A stretch of 64,000 nucleotides of DNA, taken from contig NZ_JACIDH010000002.1 in the NCBI RefSeq assembly GCF_014196255.1, positions 1 through 64,000 of the forward strand, written 5' to 3'. Position numbers and translations under genes: made by a program. Source of the stretch: Sphingomonas pseudosanguinis. Lineage in GTDB: Bacteria; Pseudomonadota; Alphaproteobacteria; Sphingomonadales; Sphingomonadaceae. Positions 16,663 to 26,067 of this stretch are shown here, piece by piece. Within the stretch, counting starts at the first letter, position 1. Every line of letters starts with the position of its first letter. The notes beneath the pieces were generated by a model that was not told where the DNA came from, did not search any database, and saw only the letters and a program-made list of their open reading frames with translations.

Positions 16663-17622
16663 TCACGCCCCCAGCGACAATCGCCGGCGGGCGGCTTCAT
16701 ATTGACGGGCAAGCGTCGCGATCCGCTCCGCCGCCGGTTCGACCGCATCGACCGCGCCGATGCCCTGGCCCGCCCCCCAGATGTCGCGCCACGCCTTGGC
16801 CGCCTGTCCGCCGCCGAAGTTCATCGTGCCGACATCGCCGTCGGGCAGATTGTCGGGGTCCAGCCCCGCCGCGACGATTGAGGCGCGCAGGTAATTGCCG
16901 TGCACGCCGGTGAACAGGCTGGAATAGACGATGTCGCTCGCCCGGCCCTCGACCACGCCCTGCTTATAGGCCTGGGCCGCATTGGCCTCCGCCGTCGCGA
17001 TGAAGGGCGAGCCGATATAGGCGAAGTCCGCACCCATGGCCTGCGCCGCCAGGATGGCGTCGCCCGTCGCGATCGCCCCGGCCAGCGCCAGCGGTCCCTC
17101 GAACCATTGCCGGATTTCCTGGACCAGCGCGAAGGGCGAGAGTCGCCCCGCATGACCGCCGGCACCGGTCGCCACCGCGATCAACCCGTCCGCGCCCTTT
17201 TCCACTGCCTTGCGCGCGAAACGGTCGTCGATCACGTCGTGCAGCGTAATGCCGCCCCAACTATGGACGCCCGCATTCACATCCTCGCGCGCGCCCAGCG
17301 AGGTGATGACGATCGGCACCTTCCACTTGGCGCAGGTCGCCAGATCCTCCTCCAAACGATCATTGGAGCGGTGGACGATCTGATTGACCGCGAAGGGGGC
17401 CGCCGGACGATCGGGATGGGCGCGGTCGTGCGCCGCCAGTTCCTCGGTGATGCGGTGCAGCCATTCGTCGAGCAGGCTGGCAGGTCGCGCATTGAGGGCC
17501 GGGAAGGAGCCGACGATCCCCGCCTTGCACTGGGCGATCATCAGATCGGGATTGGAGATGATGAACAGCGGCGACCCGATCACGGGCAGCGCGAGGCGAC
17601 TCAAGGCGGCGGGCATGCTCAT
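16663..17622 (-). CDS. Nitronate monooxygenase-like FMN oxidoreductase
   Basis: TIM-barrel flavin enzyme of the 2-nitropropane dioxygenase/NMO family. The N-terminus ALPVIGSPLFIISNPDLM, the loop GLIAVATGAGGHAGRLSP and the phosphate-binding region ATGDAILAAQAMGADFAYIG are characteristic. Length from the ATG at 17622 is 319 residues; a second ATG lies two codons on. Substrate may be an alkyl nitronate, but class members also act as enoyl reductases. A palindrome (17626-17641) sits immediately before the start and may be an operator. Confidence 0.87.
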   Translation of the reverse strand: MSMPAALSRLALPVIGSPLFIISNPDLMIAQCKAGIVGSFPALNARPASLLDEWLHRITEELAAHDRAHPDRPAAPFAVNQIVHRSNDRLEEDLATCAKWKVPIVITSLGAREDVNAGVHSWGGITLHDVIDDRFARKAVEKGADGLIAVATGAGGHAGRLSPFALVQEIRQWFEGPLALAGAIATGDAILAAQAMGADFAYIGSPFIATAEANAAQAYKQGVVEGRASDIVYSSLFTGVHGNYLRASIVAAGLDPDNLPDGDVGTMNFGGGQAAKAWRDIWGAGQGIGAVDAVEPAAERIATLARQYEAARRRLSLGA

Positions 17623-17625
17623 GGC

Positions 17626-17641
17626 TTTACGATAACGTAAA
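17626..17641. promoter_or_regulatory. Operator-like palindrome before the nitronate monooxygenase gene
   Basis: TTTACG-ATAA-CGTAAA is a perfect 6-bp inverted repeat with a 4-base spacer, starting four bases before the ATG. It is AT-rich in a GC-rich setting, and its form resembles operators of TetR-family repressors of acyl-CoA and flavoenzyme genes. No regulator gene is adjacent. Confidence 0.5.
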
Positions 17642-17783
17642 CGGAAAGTGTGTCCAGCCTGTGGCGATCGGTCGATTCGCACGCCAATCCCTTGTCATGG
17701 GATAATATGACACGGGTGACATTTGCATTGGGTCGGGGAGGGCGTAGAGCTTGGCCATTCCAACGTGAAAGGCCTCGATCCCG

Positions 17784-20369
17784 ATGAAGTCCGCCCTTTC
17801 GGTCCTTCTTGCCCTGACCGTATCGACCCCTGCTCTTGCGGCGGGCCAATTGCCCCAAACGGTGGCGCCGGTCCTCTATGACATCACCATCCGCCCCGAT
17901 GCCAAGGCGCTGACCTTTTCCGGTGAGGAAACCGTCGATGTCGATGTCCGCCAGGCGACGACGACGATCGTGCTGAACGCCGCCGAACTCGCCGTCACCC
18001 GCGCGACCTTCGACGGCAAGCCCGTGCCCTTCACGATGGACAAGGCCGCGCAGACGCTGACCCTCACCCTGCCGCAGGCGGCATCGGTCGGCCGGCACAA
18101 GGTCGGCTTCGCCTGGACCGGCACGATCAACCGTTCGGCCAACGGCCTGTTCGCGATCGATTACAGCAATGCCGATGGCAGCCAGTCGCGGATGCTCGCC
18201 ACCCAGTTCGAGGCCCCCGACGCGCGTCGCTTCGCGCCGATGTGGGACGAACCGGCGTTCAAGGCCAAGTTCCGCCTGTCCGCCTCCGCGCCCAAGGGGC
18301 AGATGGCGATCTCCAACATGCCCGTCGCCTCGGTCGCGGCGCAGGCCGATGGCACGCAGCTCTATCGTTTCGGCGAGACGCCGGTCATGTCGAGCTATCT
18401 GCTCTATTTCGGCTCGGGCGATCTGGACCGGAAGACGGTGAACGCCAGCGGCGTCGAGATCGGCGTCGTTAGCCGCAAGGGCGTGGTAGACCAGGGCGAT
18501 TACGCGCTCGGCTCGGCGTCCAAGCTGCTGTCCTATTATAACGACTATTTCGGCACGCCCTATCCGCTGCCCAAGATGGACATGATCGCCGGCCCCGGCT
18601 CCAGCCAGTTCTTCGGCGCGATGGAGAATTGGGGCGCGATCTTCTATTTCGAGAACGAGCTGCTCTTCGACCCCAAGGTCATGACCGAGAGCAACCGCCA
18701 GCGCATCCACACCGTCGTCGCGCATGAAATGGCGCACCAGTGGTTCGGCGACCTCGTCACCATGCGCTGGTGGGACGATCTGTGGCTGAACGAGGGTTTC
18801 GCGTCGTGGATGGAGGGCAAGGCCACCCACGACCTGAACCCCAGCTGGAACGCCGCCGCCGCCAGCATCGCGGGCGAGCGCGAGTCGGCGATGGGCATCG
18901 ACGCGACCAGCGCCACCCATCCGATCATTCGCAAGATCGAGACGGTCGACCAGATCGGCGAGGCGTTCGACAGCATCACCTATCTGAAGGGGCAGGCGGT
19001 CATCGGCATGCTCGAATCCACCCTGGGTTCGGACATTTTCCGCAAGGGCATCCGGTCCTATATGGCCAAGTATAAGTACCAGAACACGGTGACCGAGCAG
19101 CTGTGGGAGGAACTGTCCAAGGCGTCGGGCACCAATATCGCGACGATCGCGCACGACTTCACGCTCCAGGGCGGCGTGCCGCTGGTGACGCTGTCGGGCG
19201 CGCGGTGCGAAGGCGGGCAGACGGTGGCGATGCTCAGCCAGGGCCGCTTCGGGCTGGATGAGGCGTCGAAGACCCCGCAGACCTGGCACGTGCCGATCCG
19301 CGTCGCGACCATCGGCGGCGTAGAGACCAGCACGGTCGTGACCGGGGCCGCGCCGGCGCCGGTCAAGGTCGGCGGCTGTGGCACCCTCGTCCTCAATCGC
19401 GGCAAGGGGTCCTATACGCGCGTGATGTACGACGATGCCGGCCATGCCGCGATCGTGCGCGACTATACCCGACTGTCGCTGGAGGACCGGCTGGGGACGC
19501 TGGGCGACGATTATGCACTGGCGGCGGGCGGCTATCAAAACCTGGGCCGCTGGTTCGACCTGATGGCGCAGGTCAAGCCCGATGCCGACCCGCTGGAATG
19601 GGGAACGGTCGCGGCGGAGCTGGGGCGCCTGGATGGTCTGTATGAGGGCACGCCGCTCGAAAAGCCGCTGCGCGCCAAGGTCGCGTCGATCCTGTCGCCC
19701 GTGCTAGCCCGGGTCGGGTTCGAAGCCAAGCCGGGCGAGAGCGCGCCGGTGTCCAACCTGCGCGAGGCGCTGATCGGTCGGCTGGGCACCAGCGGCGATG
19801 CGATGGTCGCCGCCCGTGCGCGCGGCTATGTCGCGGCGCTGGCCAAGGACCCGGCGGCGATCCCGGCGGCGATCCGCCAGCCGATCCTGTCGACCTACGC
19901 CACCCGCGCCACGCCGGCCGAGTGGGACAAGCTGCTCGATCTGGCCAAGGCGGAGCGCAACCCGGTGGTCAAGAACCGCTATGTCTCGCTGCTCGGCTAT
20001 GCCGAGGACGAGAGCGCGGCGCGCCGGGCGCTCGGGCTGCTCAAGACCGACACCTTCACCCCGCCGCAGCGCGCCGCGCTGCTCCGTTCGATCGCGGGGG
20101 CGCATCCCGATCTGGCGTTCGACTGGGCGGTGGCGAACAAGGCGCTGGTCGACAGCTTCCTGGAGGAAAGCAACCGCGCGACCTTCATCGTCGGGCTGGG
20201 TGCCGGGTCGAACGATCCGGCGATGCCCGGCAAGATCCAGGCCTTTGCCGACGCCAACCTGCCCGAGGGATCGCGCGGCGGCGCCAAGCGATCCATCTCG
20301 CAGATCGCGGTGCGCAAGGCGGTGGCGGATCGGTTGAAGCCCGCCGTCCAGACCTGGCTGGCGCGGTGA
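17784..20369 (+). CDS. Secreted M1-family aminopeptidase
   Basis: Zinc aminopeptidase that trims N-terminal residues from peptides, probably in the periplasm. A signal peptide (MKSALSVLLALTVSTPALAA) is followed by the N-terminal beta domain, the exopeptidase motif GAMENWG (near residue 280), and the zinc motif HEMAHQ (near 314) with the distant Glu in WLNEGFASW. The C-terminal half is the helical ERAP1-like domain. Length is 861 residues. A strong terminator follows, so the gene is probably monocistronic. Confidence 0.94.
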   Translation: MKSALSVLLALTVSTPALAAGQLPQTVAPVLYDITIRPDAKALTFSGEETVDVDVRQATTTIVLNAAELAVTRATFDGKPVPFTMDKAAQTLTLTLPQAASVGRHKVGFAWTGTINRSANGLFAIDYSNADGSQSRMLATQFEAPDARRFAPMWDEPAFKAKFRLSASAPKGQMAISNMPVASVAAQADGTQLYRFGETPVMSSYLLYFGSGDLDRKTVNASGVEIGVVSRKGVVDQGDYALGSASKLLSYYNDYFGTPYPLPKMDMIAGPGSSQFFGAMENWGAIFYFENELLFDPKVMTESNRQRIHTVVAHEMAHQWFGDLVTMRWWDDLWLNEGFASWMEGKATHDLNPSWNAAAASIAGERESAMGIDATSATHPIIRKIETVDQIGEAFDSITYLKGQAVIGMLESTLGSDIFRKGIRSYMAKYKYQNTVTEQLWEELSKASGTNIATIAHDFTLQGGVPLVTLSGARCEGGQTVAMLSQGRFGLDEASKTPQTWHVPIRVATIGGVETSTVVTGAAPAPVKVGGCGTLVLNRGKGSYTRVMYDDAGHAAIVRDYTRLSLEDRLGTLGDDYALAAGGYQNLGRWFDLMAQVKPDADPLEWGTVAAELGRLDGLYEGTPLEKPLRAKVASILSPVLARVGFEAKPGESAPVSNLREALIGRLGTSGDAMVAARARGYVAALAKDPAAIPAAIRQPILSTYATRATPAEWDKLLDLAKAERNPVVKNRYVSLLGYAEDESAARRALGLLKTDTFTPPQRAALLRSIAGAHPDLAFDWAVANKALVDSFLEESNRATFIVGLGAGSNDPAMPGKIQAFADANLPEGSRGGAKRSISQIAVRKAVADRLKPAVQTWLAR

Positions 20370-20375
20370 TCCGAA

Positions 20376-20410
20376 GGCTGGCGGGGTAAGGTGCCCCGCC
20401 GGCCTTTTTT
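20376..20410 (+). terminator. Rho-independent terminator of the M1 peptidase gene
   Basis: The stem GGCGGGG/CCCCGCC (20380-20386 and 20394-20400), extended by GGC/GCC outside, is followed by six T at 20405-20410. Confidence 0.88.
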
Positions 20411-20431
20411 GCCGTCGCCGCCGTCTCCGTC

Positions 20432-20627
20432 CCTCCGTTCAGCCTGAGCGCAGTCGAAGGCCACGGGGCGGTATCATGGCCGACCCTCACCCTTCCCACG
20501 CGTCTGCGACGCGCGGGCCCCTTCCCTCTCCCGGTGGGAGAGGGAGGGAGGCGCGAAGCGCCGGAAGGGTGAGGGTGGACCGCCGCTCAGCCCCGTGGCC
20601 TTCGACTGCGCTCAGGCTGAACGGAGG
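20432..20627. repeat. Nested inverted repeats of families B and C
   Basis: A perfect 37-bp inverted repeat (20432-20468 and 20591-20627) carries the family B core CAGCCTGAGCGCAGTCGAAG. It encloses a family C palindromic element (20483-20577) bounded by CCCTCACCC and GGGTGAGGG, with an inner stem CCCTCTCCCGGTGGGAGAGGG. There is no coding frame of note, and this accounts for most of the 368-base gap. Confidence 0.88.
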
Positions 20628-20737
20628 GGGTGGGTAGCCCCGACGCTGCGTGGCCGGGAAAATCGCCCACCCAAACCCCACAACCCCTTGTCTCGCATAA
20701 CGAAACGCGGGAACCATGACGCTCCCGTCATTCAATC

Positions 20738-22357
20738 GTGAGCGCTTTCGTGATCCGTAACACGCTGGTCCTTCTCCTCGCCGCCACCGCCCTGACTGCC
20801 CCGCTGGCCGCGCAGGAGGATGGCGACAAGAAGGGCGGCTCGCATGCCGAGGCGGCGAAGGCCGAAGCGGAAGCCGCCTGGGCGCGCGCGCCGATCGACG
20901 ACAGCGAGGTCCGCCACCGCGACAGCGTGACGATCAACGGCCGCAGCTATCCCTATATCGCCTCGGCCGGCACGCTGACCGTGCGGGACATAGAGGGCAA
21001 GCCGACCGCCTCGATGTTCTATACCGCCTATACGCTCGATGGCGTGAAGCCGGGCACCAAGCGGCCGGTGACGTTCCTGTATAATGGCGGGCCGGGCTCG
21101 CCCTCCTTCTGGCTGCGCATGGGTTCGTTCGCGCCGATCCGCATCCGCACGACCAGCCCGGAATTCGTCCGGCCGGCGCCCTATGATGTCGGGCCGAACC
21201 CGGACTCGCTGCTGGACAAGACCGACCTCGTCTTTCTCGATGCGATCGGCTCGGGCTATTCGCGGCCTTTGGGCGATATGAAGCCGGCGCAATTCTACGG
21301 CGTGGACGAGGATGTCGATGTCTTCGCCGGCGCGATCCAGCGCTATGTGACCAAATATGGCCGCTGGATGAGCCCCAAATTCCTGCTCGGCGAAAGCTAT
21401 GGCACGCTGCGCTCCGGCGCGCTGGCCTATCAGTTGCAGGAGCGGGGCATGGCGCTCAACGGCGTCGTGCTGCTCAGTTCGATCATGAATTACGGCTATC
21501 GTCAGCCGGGGTTGGATCAGGTCTATCTGAACTACCTGCCCAGCTATGCCGCGACCGCCTGGTATCACAATCGCCTGACCGATCGCCCCGCCGATGTCGC
21601 GACCGTGGTGGCGCAGGCGCGCGCCTTTGCGGTCGGGCCGTACATGTCGGCGCTGGCCAAGGGCCAATCGATCTCAGCCCAGGAGCGCGACCAGATCGCC
21701 GAACAGATGAGCCGGCTGATCGGCCTGTCGCCCGACTTCATCAAGCGCGCGAACCTGCGTATCGACCTGCCGCGCTTCCAGAAGGAATTGCTGCGCGGGC
21801 AGGCGCGCACGGTCGGGCGTTTCGACTCGCGCTATCTGGGCATCGACACCGACGCCGCCGGCGAGCGGCCCGAGACCGATGCCTCTTCGGACGCGATTTC
21901 AGGGGCTTATATCGCGTCCTTCCAGGATTATCTGCAATCCACGCTCGACTATAAGACCGAGTTGCCCTACCGCCTGTCGGCGCGCGATGCGGCGGGGTGG
22001 ACCTGGAATTGGAAGCATAAGGCGCCGGACGGGTCGCAGAACAATCCCAACACCGCGATCGACTTGGCTGCCGCGATGCGCGCCAACCCGTATCTCAAAG
22101 TCCTGTCGATGAACGGCTATTACGACATGGCGACGCCGTTCTTCGGGACGGAGAATGACCTGGGCCACATGATGCTGGAGCCGGCGCAGCAGGCGAACCT
22201 GCGCTTCACCTATTATCCGGCCGGGCACATGACCTATCTGAACCCCGATGCGCTGCGGAGCATGAAGGTCGATCTGGCACGCTGGTATGACGAAGCGGTC
22301 AGCGACGCGAAGTCGTCGACGCCGCCGGTGCCGCCTTCGGGGCAGGGGGCGCGGTAA
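20738..22357 (+). CDS. Secreted S10-family serine carboxypeptidase-like protein
   Basis: Alpha/beta-hydrolase peptidase. The signal peptide (MSAFVIRNTLVLLLAATALTA) precedes a charged linker. The oxyanion region is NGGPGSPSFWLRMGSF, the nucleophile is in GESYGTLR (Ser near residue 222), Asp in NGYYDMATPF and His in YYPAGHMTYL complete the triad. Length is 539 residues. The start is GTG because no ATG lies in frame before residue 90. The upstream ribosome binding site is poor. Confidence 0.88.
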   Translation: MSAFVIRNTLVLLLAATALTAPLAAQEDGDKKGGSHAEAAKAEAEAAWARAPIDDSEVRHRDSVTINGRSYPYIASAGTLTVRDIEGKPTASMFYTAYTLDGVKPGTKRPVTFLYNGGPGSPSFWLRMGSFAPIRIRTTSPEFVRPAPYDVGPNPDSLLDKTDLVFLDAIGSGYSRPLGDMKPAQFYGVDEDVDVFAGAIQRYVTKYGRWMSPKFLLGESYGTLRSGALAYQLQERGMALNGVVLLSSIMNYGYRQPGLDQVYLNYLPSYAATAWYHNRLTDRPADVATVVAQARAFAVGPYMSALAKGQSISAQERDQIAEQMSRLIGLSPDFIKRANLRIDLPRFQKELLRGQARTVGRFDSRYLGIDTDAAGERPETDASSDAISGAYIASFQDYLQSTLDYKTELPYRLSARDAAGWTWNWKHKAPDGSQNNPNTAIDLAAAMRANPYLKVLSMNGYYDMATPFFGTENDLGHMMLEPAQQANLRFTYYPAGHMTYLNPDALRSMKVDLARWYDEAVSDAKSSTPPVPPSGQGAR

Positions 22358-22358
22358 G

Positions 22359-23027
22359 CTAGCGCCGGTAGAGCGCCCGGTAGGTTGCTTGGGCGAAAGT
22401 CAGGACAGCGACATTGCCGCTGGTCAAATGCCCTTGCAACTCATCGGGCGTTATCGTCAGAATCTTGTCGAGCGACGACCGGACATCGGGATTTCGCCAG
22501 TTCCATGTGGACGAACCGATCATGCCGGCGAACGCCTCCATCCTGTCAAACTGCCAGGCAAGGTTGACGATGGCCTGATAACAGGCGACGTAATCATCAA
22601 ATGCGAAAACCTGACCTTTCGTCCCGAGGGATCGCAATCGGATTACGGTCGCCCGCGCCTCGTTCAGGGCATCGAACAGACGTTTGGAGTCCTGCTCGCC
22701 CCGCGCGTTGATATAGGCGATCGCTCCATGCGCGACAGCTCCCGCTTCGTCTTCGGTTCCCCAATCCTCACTATGACTGCGCATACCAGTGCGCGCCATT
22801 TCGACCATGGTAACGGGCTTGGCCATGTCGACGATGAAGGCATGGGTCGCTTCGATGAGCGCATCAAGAAACTCGGCTTCGCGCTTTGCCTTGTCCTGCC
22901 GTCGCCAATTTTGAAGCGCGACATACGCAACGCAGGCGGTGATGACTGAGGCTCCCGTACGCATCACGTCGAGCCAGTCGACCGTTGCTATAAAGGACGC
23001 GGCCTTGGACATGCTGTCGGCGATCAT
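22359..23027 (-). CDS. Hypothetical membrane-anchored protein
   Basis: Not recognised. One hydrophobic segment lies near residues 22-42 (GASVITACVAYVALQNW), followed by a charged, helical cytoplasmic part of about 180 residues with a possible coiled coil at RRQDKAKREAEFLDALIEA. Base composition is less GC-rich than the neighbours, suggesting recent acquisition. It lies between the S10 peptidase gene (one base between the two stops) and a tRNA-Lys gene. The frame has coding-like codon choice but no clear ribosome binding site. Confidence 0.6.
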   Translation of the reverse strand: MIADSMSKAASFIATVDWLDVMRTGASVITACVAYVALQNWRRQDKAKREAEFLDALIEATHAFIVDMAKPVTMVEMARTGMRSHSEDWGTEDEAGAVAHGAIAYINARGEQDSKRLFDALNEARATVIRLRSLGTKGQVFAFDDYVACYQAIVNLAWQFDRMEAFAGMIGSSTWNWRNPDVRSSLDKILTITPDELQGHLTSGNVAVLTFAQATYRALYRR

Positions 23028-23069
23028 GATGACAGCTTAGTCGAGGTCAGGCGTTACGAGAAAGATATA

Positions 23070-23145
<76 letters not shown>

Positions 23146-23289
23146 ATTGCCGGTCTGCGGCAAGGCGGGGAAGCGATGTCCCCGGCTGGTGGCGCGCTGT
23201 TAGCGGAGCTTATCCGACCTGCCAAGAGGGTTTTTGACATTTTTCTTGCGGTCGGGATCGCGCGCGCCGATCCCGACCGGCCTCATACC

Positions 23290-23898
23290 TCAATAGCCGA
23301 CGGTGAAGCGCTGGCGGATATGGCGCGGCTGCGCGATCTCGTCGGCCAGCGCGATGGCATAATCCTCATAAGAGATGCTGCTGCCCTGTTCGTTGGACAG
23401 GAGCGTATCGGTGCCCAACCGGAATTGGCCCGTCCGCTCGCCGGGCACGAACATCGCCGAGGGGGAGAGGAAGGTCCATTCCAGATCGTCGGCCTGACGC
23501 AGCGTGTCGAGGAAGGCCGCCCCCGCACGGGCCTCGGTCTTATATTCCTCGGGGAAGCCCGGCTGGTCGATCAGCCGCTGGCCGGGCGCGACCTCCAGGC
23601 TGCCGGCGCCGCCCACGACCAGGAAGCGGCTCACGCCCGATGCGCGGACGGTGTCGATCAACCCCGCTGCATCGGTCGGGGCGAAGGGCAGGGCGCTGAC
23701 GACCGCGTCATGCCCGCGCAGCGTTTCGGTCAAAGCCGCCGGGGCGCTCGCATCCCCGGCGACGGCCGTGACGCCGGGCAGGTCCGCGATCCGCTCGGGC
23801 TGGCGGGCGATGGCGGTGATGGCATGGCCGCGATCCGACAATTCCTTGAGCAGGCGCGAGCCGACATTGCCCGAGGCTCCGATCAGTGCGATCTTCAT
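23290..23898 (-). CDS. NAD(P)-binding NmrA/SDR-like oxidoreductase
   Basis: Atypical short-chain dehydrogenase, 202 residues, with a single Rossmann domain. The N-terminal motif MKIALIGASGNVGSRLLKEL fits the NAD(P)-binding GxxGxxG type, and FLVVGGAGSLEV lies mid-protein. Members of this group are NADPH sensors or quinone/flavin-type reductases. It is divergent from an HxlR regulator across a 50-base gap with a palindrome, the classical layout of a regulated reductase. Confidence 0.85.
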   Translation of the reverse strand: MKIALIGASGNVGSRLLKELSDRGHAITAIARQPERIADLPGVTAVAGDASAPAALTETLRGHDAVVSALPFAPTDAAGLIDTVRASGVSRFLVVGGAGSLEVAPGQRLIDQPGFPEEYKTEARAGAAFLDTLRQADDLEWTFLSPSAMFVPGERTGQFRLGTDTLLSNEQGSSISYEDYAIALADEIAQPRHIRQRFTVGY

Positions 23899-23923
23899 GG
23901 CGTTCCTTTCGTCTTGACTGGGT

Positions 23924-23940
23924 GGTCTATTATGTAGACC
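23924..23940. promoter_or_regulatory. Candidate HxlR operator
   Basis: GGTCTA-TTATG-TAGACC is a perfect 6-bp inverted repeat with a 5-base spacer. It lies eight bases before the HxlR start and 25 bases before the reductase start, placed to control both divergent genes. Confidence 0.65.
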
Positions 23941-23948
23941 GTTGAGCT

Positions 23949-24377
23949 ATGCCTGCTTCCGCGATCGCACAAGACGTCACTTTCGAGGGACCGGGTCACA
24001 GCGATGTGACCGCCCCGTCACCGCTGTTGACCGGGGAAGGGGGCTGTCCGATCCGCGATGTGCTCGACCGGATCGGCGATCAGTGGACGCTCTTGGTGCT
24101 GGCCGCGTTGGAGCCGGAGACGCTGCGCTTCAACACGCTGCTGCGGCGGATCGGCGATGTGTCGAAACAGATGCTGTCGCGGACGCTGCGCCGGCTGGAA
24201 GAGGACGGCTTCGTCGAGCGCACCGTCTATGCGGAGGTGCCGCCGCGCGTCGAATATCGGCTGACCGATCTGGGACGCTCGTTCCTGGAGCCGATGCGCG
24301 GGCTGATCCGCTGGGCCGATACGCATCAGCCCGAAGTGGAGGCGGCGCGGGCGGCCTATCGGGCGCGTAGCCAATAG
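23949..24377 (+). CDS. HxlR-family transcriptional regulator
   Basis: Winged-helix regulator, 142 residues. The HxlR domain runs from CPIRDVLDRIGDQWTLLVL (about residue 37) to YRLTDLGRSF, with the recognition-helix region SKQMLSRTLRRLEEDG. The conserved Cys at its start is often a redox or electrophile sensor in this family. It probably controls the divergent reductase and itself through the palindrome at 23924. Confidence 0.92.
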   Translation: MPASAIAQDVTFEGPGHSDVTAPSPLLTGEGGCPIRDVLDRIGDQWTLLVLAALEPETLRFNTLLRRIGDVSKQMLSRTLRRLEEDGFVERTVYAEVPPRVEYRLTDLGRSFLEPMRGLIRWADTHQPEVEAARAAYRARSQ

Positions 24378-24382
24378 CGAAA

Positions 24383-24410
24383 GGGGCGCCACCGATCGCG
24401 GTGGCGCCCC
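24383..24410. terminator. Bidirectional terminator-like hairpin
   Basis: Perfect 12-bp arms (GGGGCGCCACCG and complement) with the loop ATCG sit between the convergent HxlR gene and the aldehyde dehydrogenase gene. Confidence 0.75.
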
Positions 24411-24441
24411 ATGCTGCTTCCCGGGTCGGGAAGGATCGCCG

Positions 24442-25881
24442 TCAGGCGATGTGAACCGCCTTGGTGATCATATGGTTGGCGATGCCCTCGGGGCCATCCT
24501 CCGAACCATAGCCGCTTTCCTTGACCCCGCCGAACGGCGCGTCGCCCCAGCTCAGGCGGACGGTGTTGATCGCGACCATGCCGGCTTCGATCTCGTCGGC
24601 CAGCTGGTTCTGGCGGCGGCCATTTTCGGTGAAGCAATAGGCGCCCAGGCCGAAGGGCAGGCGGTTCGCCTCGGCGATGGCGTCCTCGGTGGTGGCGAAG
24701 GGGCGGATCAGCGCGATCGGGCCGAACGGCTCCTCGTTCATCGCCTTGGCGTCGAGCGAGACATCGGCCAGCACGGTGGGTGCGAAGAAGAAGCCGCCGC
24801 CATCCTTGGCCTCGCCGCCGGTCAACTTGCGCGCGCCGTTTCGCACCGCGTCCTCGATCATCGCGCCGATCGCCTCGGGGCGGCGGGGATTGGCCATCGG
24901 CCCCATCTGCGTATCCGTCGACAGGCCGTCACCGATCTTCAGCGCGGCGGCGCGCTCGGCAAAGCCCTTGGCGAAGCGCTCGTAAATGCCCTCCTGCACA
25001 TGGAAGCGGGTCGGCGCGACGCAGACCTGGCCGGCATTGCGGAACTTGTGGGTGACGAGCAGGTCGAGCGTCTTGTCGAGGTCGCAGTCGTCGAACACCA
25101 GCACCGGGCCATGGCCGCCCAGCTCCATGGTCGACTTCATCACCGTATCGGCGGCGAGCTTGAGCAGATGCTTGCCCACCGGCACCGAGCCGGTGAAGCT
25201 GAGCTTGCGGGTGACCGGCGAGGCGAGCAGATGGCGGGACACGGCGTCGGGCACGCCGAAGACCAGCTGCGCGACGTCACCCGGCAGGCCGGCGTCCTGG
25301 AAGCAGCGCATGATCGCGATGGCGCTAGCCGGCGTTTCTTCGCTGGGTTTGAGGATCACCGAACAACCGGCGGCAATCGCAGGAGAAATCTTGCGCACCG
25401 GGTTCATGACGGGGAAGTTCCAGGCGCAGAAGGCGGCGACCGGCCCGACCGGCTGGTGCAGCACCAGCGAGCGGGTGCCGGTCGGCCGGGGCAGGACGCG
25501 ACCATAGATGCGCACCGCTTCGCCGGCATGGAAATCGAGCAGCGCGGCGGTGGCGGCGACCTCACCGCGCGCCTCGACGATCGGCTTGCCCTCTTCCATG
25601 GTGGCGAGGCGGGCCAGTTCCTCGGCGCGTTCGCGGACGAGCGCGGCGGTGCGATGCAGGACGGCGGCGCGCTCCTGCGGCGCGACCTTGCGCCACTGGT
25701 CGAAGCCGCGCGCGGCCGCCTCCAGCGCACGGTCCATATCGGCCTTGGTCGCCAGCGGCAGGTCGCCCAGCGGCTGGCCGGTCGCCGGGTTCAGCACCGC
25801 CTGCGTCTCCCGCCCGTCCGGCCCCAGCCATTCGCCGGCGATATAGAGGCCGTTCTTCACGTCAAATTGCTGGGCGGTCAT
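24442..25881 (-). CDS. gabD: NAD(P)-dependent succinate-semialdehyde dehydrogenase-like aldehyde dehydrogenase
   Basis: Aldehyde dehydrogenase superfamily, 479 residues. It has the cofactor region CAWNFPVMNPVRKISPA, the general base in MELGGHGP (Glu near 252) and the nucleophile in NAGQVCVAPTR (Cys near 286). The sequence is closest in style to succinate-semialdehyde dehydrogenases, but other aldehydes are possible and no transaminase is beside it. The start at the ATG at 25881 is supported by GGAAAGGA upstream. Confidence 0.85.
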   Translation of the reverse strand: MTAQQFDVKNGLYIAGEWLGPDGRETQAVLNPATGQPLGDLPLATKADMDRALEAAARGFDQWRKVAPQERAAVLHRTAALVRERAEELARLATMEEGKPIVEARGEVAATAALLDFHAGEAVRIYGRVLPRPTGTRSLVLHQPVGPVAAFCAWNFPVMNPVRKISPAIAAGCSVILKPSEETPASAIAIMRCFQDAGLPGDVAQLVFGVPDAVSRHLLASPVTRKLSFTGSVPVGKHLLKLAADTVMKSTMELGGHGPVLVFDDCDLDKTLDLLVTHKFRNAGQVCVAPTRFHVQEGIYERFAKGFAERAAALKIGDGLSTDTQMGPMANPRRPEAIGAMIEDAVRNGARKLTGGEAKDGGGFFFAPTVLADVSLDAKAMNEEPFGPIALIRPFATTEDAIAEANRLPFGLGAYCFTENGRRQNQLADEIEAGMVAINTVRLSWGDAPFGGVKESGYGSEDGPEGIANHMITKAVHIA

Positions 25882-26067
25882 GCGCGTCCTTTCCGATAGT
25901 CTGGCGATGATGCGCGCGGGAGATCGGCCTTTCGCGCCCGACATGCAAGGCCGGCGGCGGACGGAGCGGGGTCCGTTCGAGGCGGGTTGGCAAAAGCGAT
26001 GAATTTTGAGGCGTCATGGCGCGTTTTGCCCGCTTTGGTGTTTCGCCATTTGCCAGCCGGGGACGGC

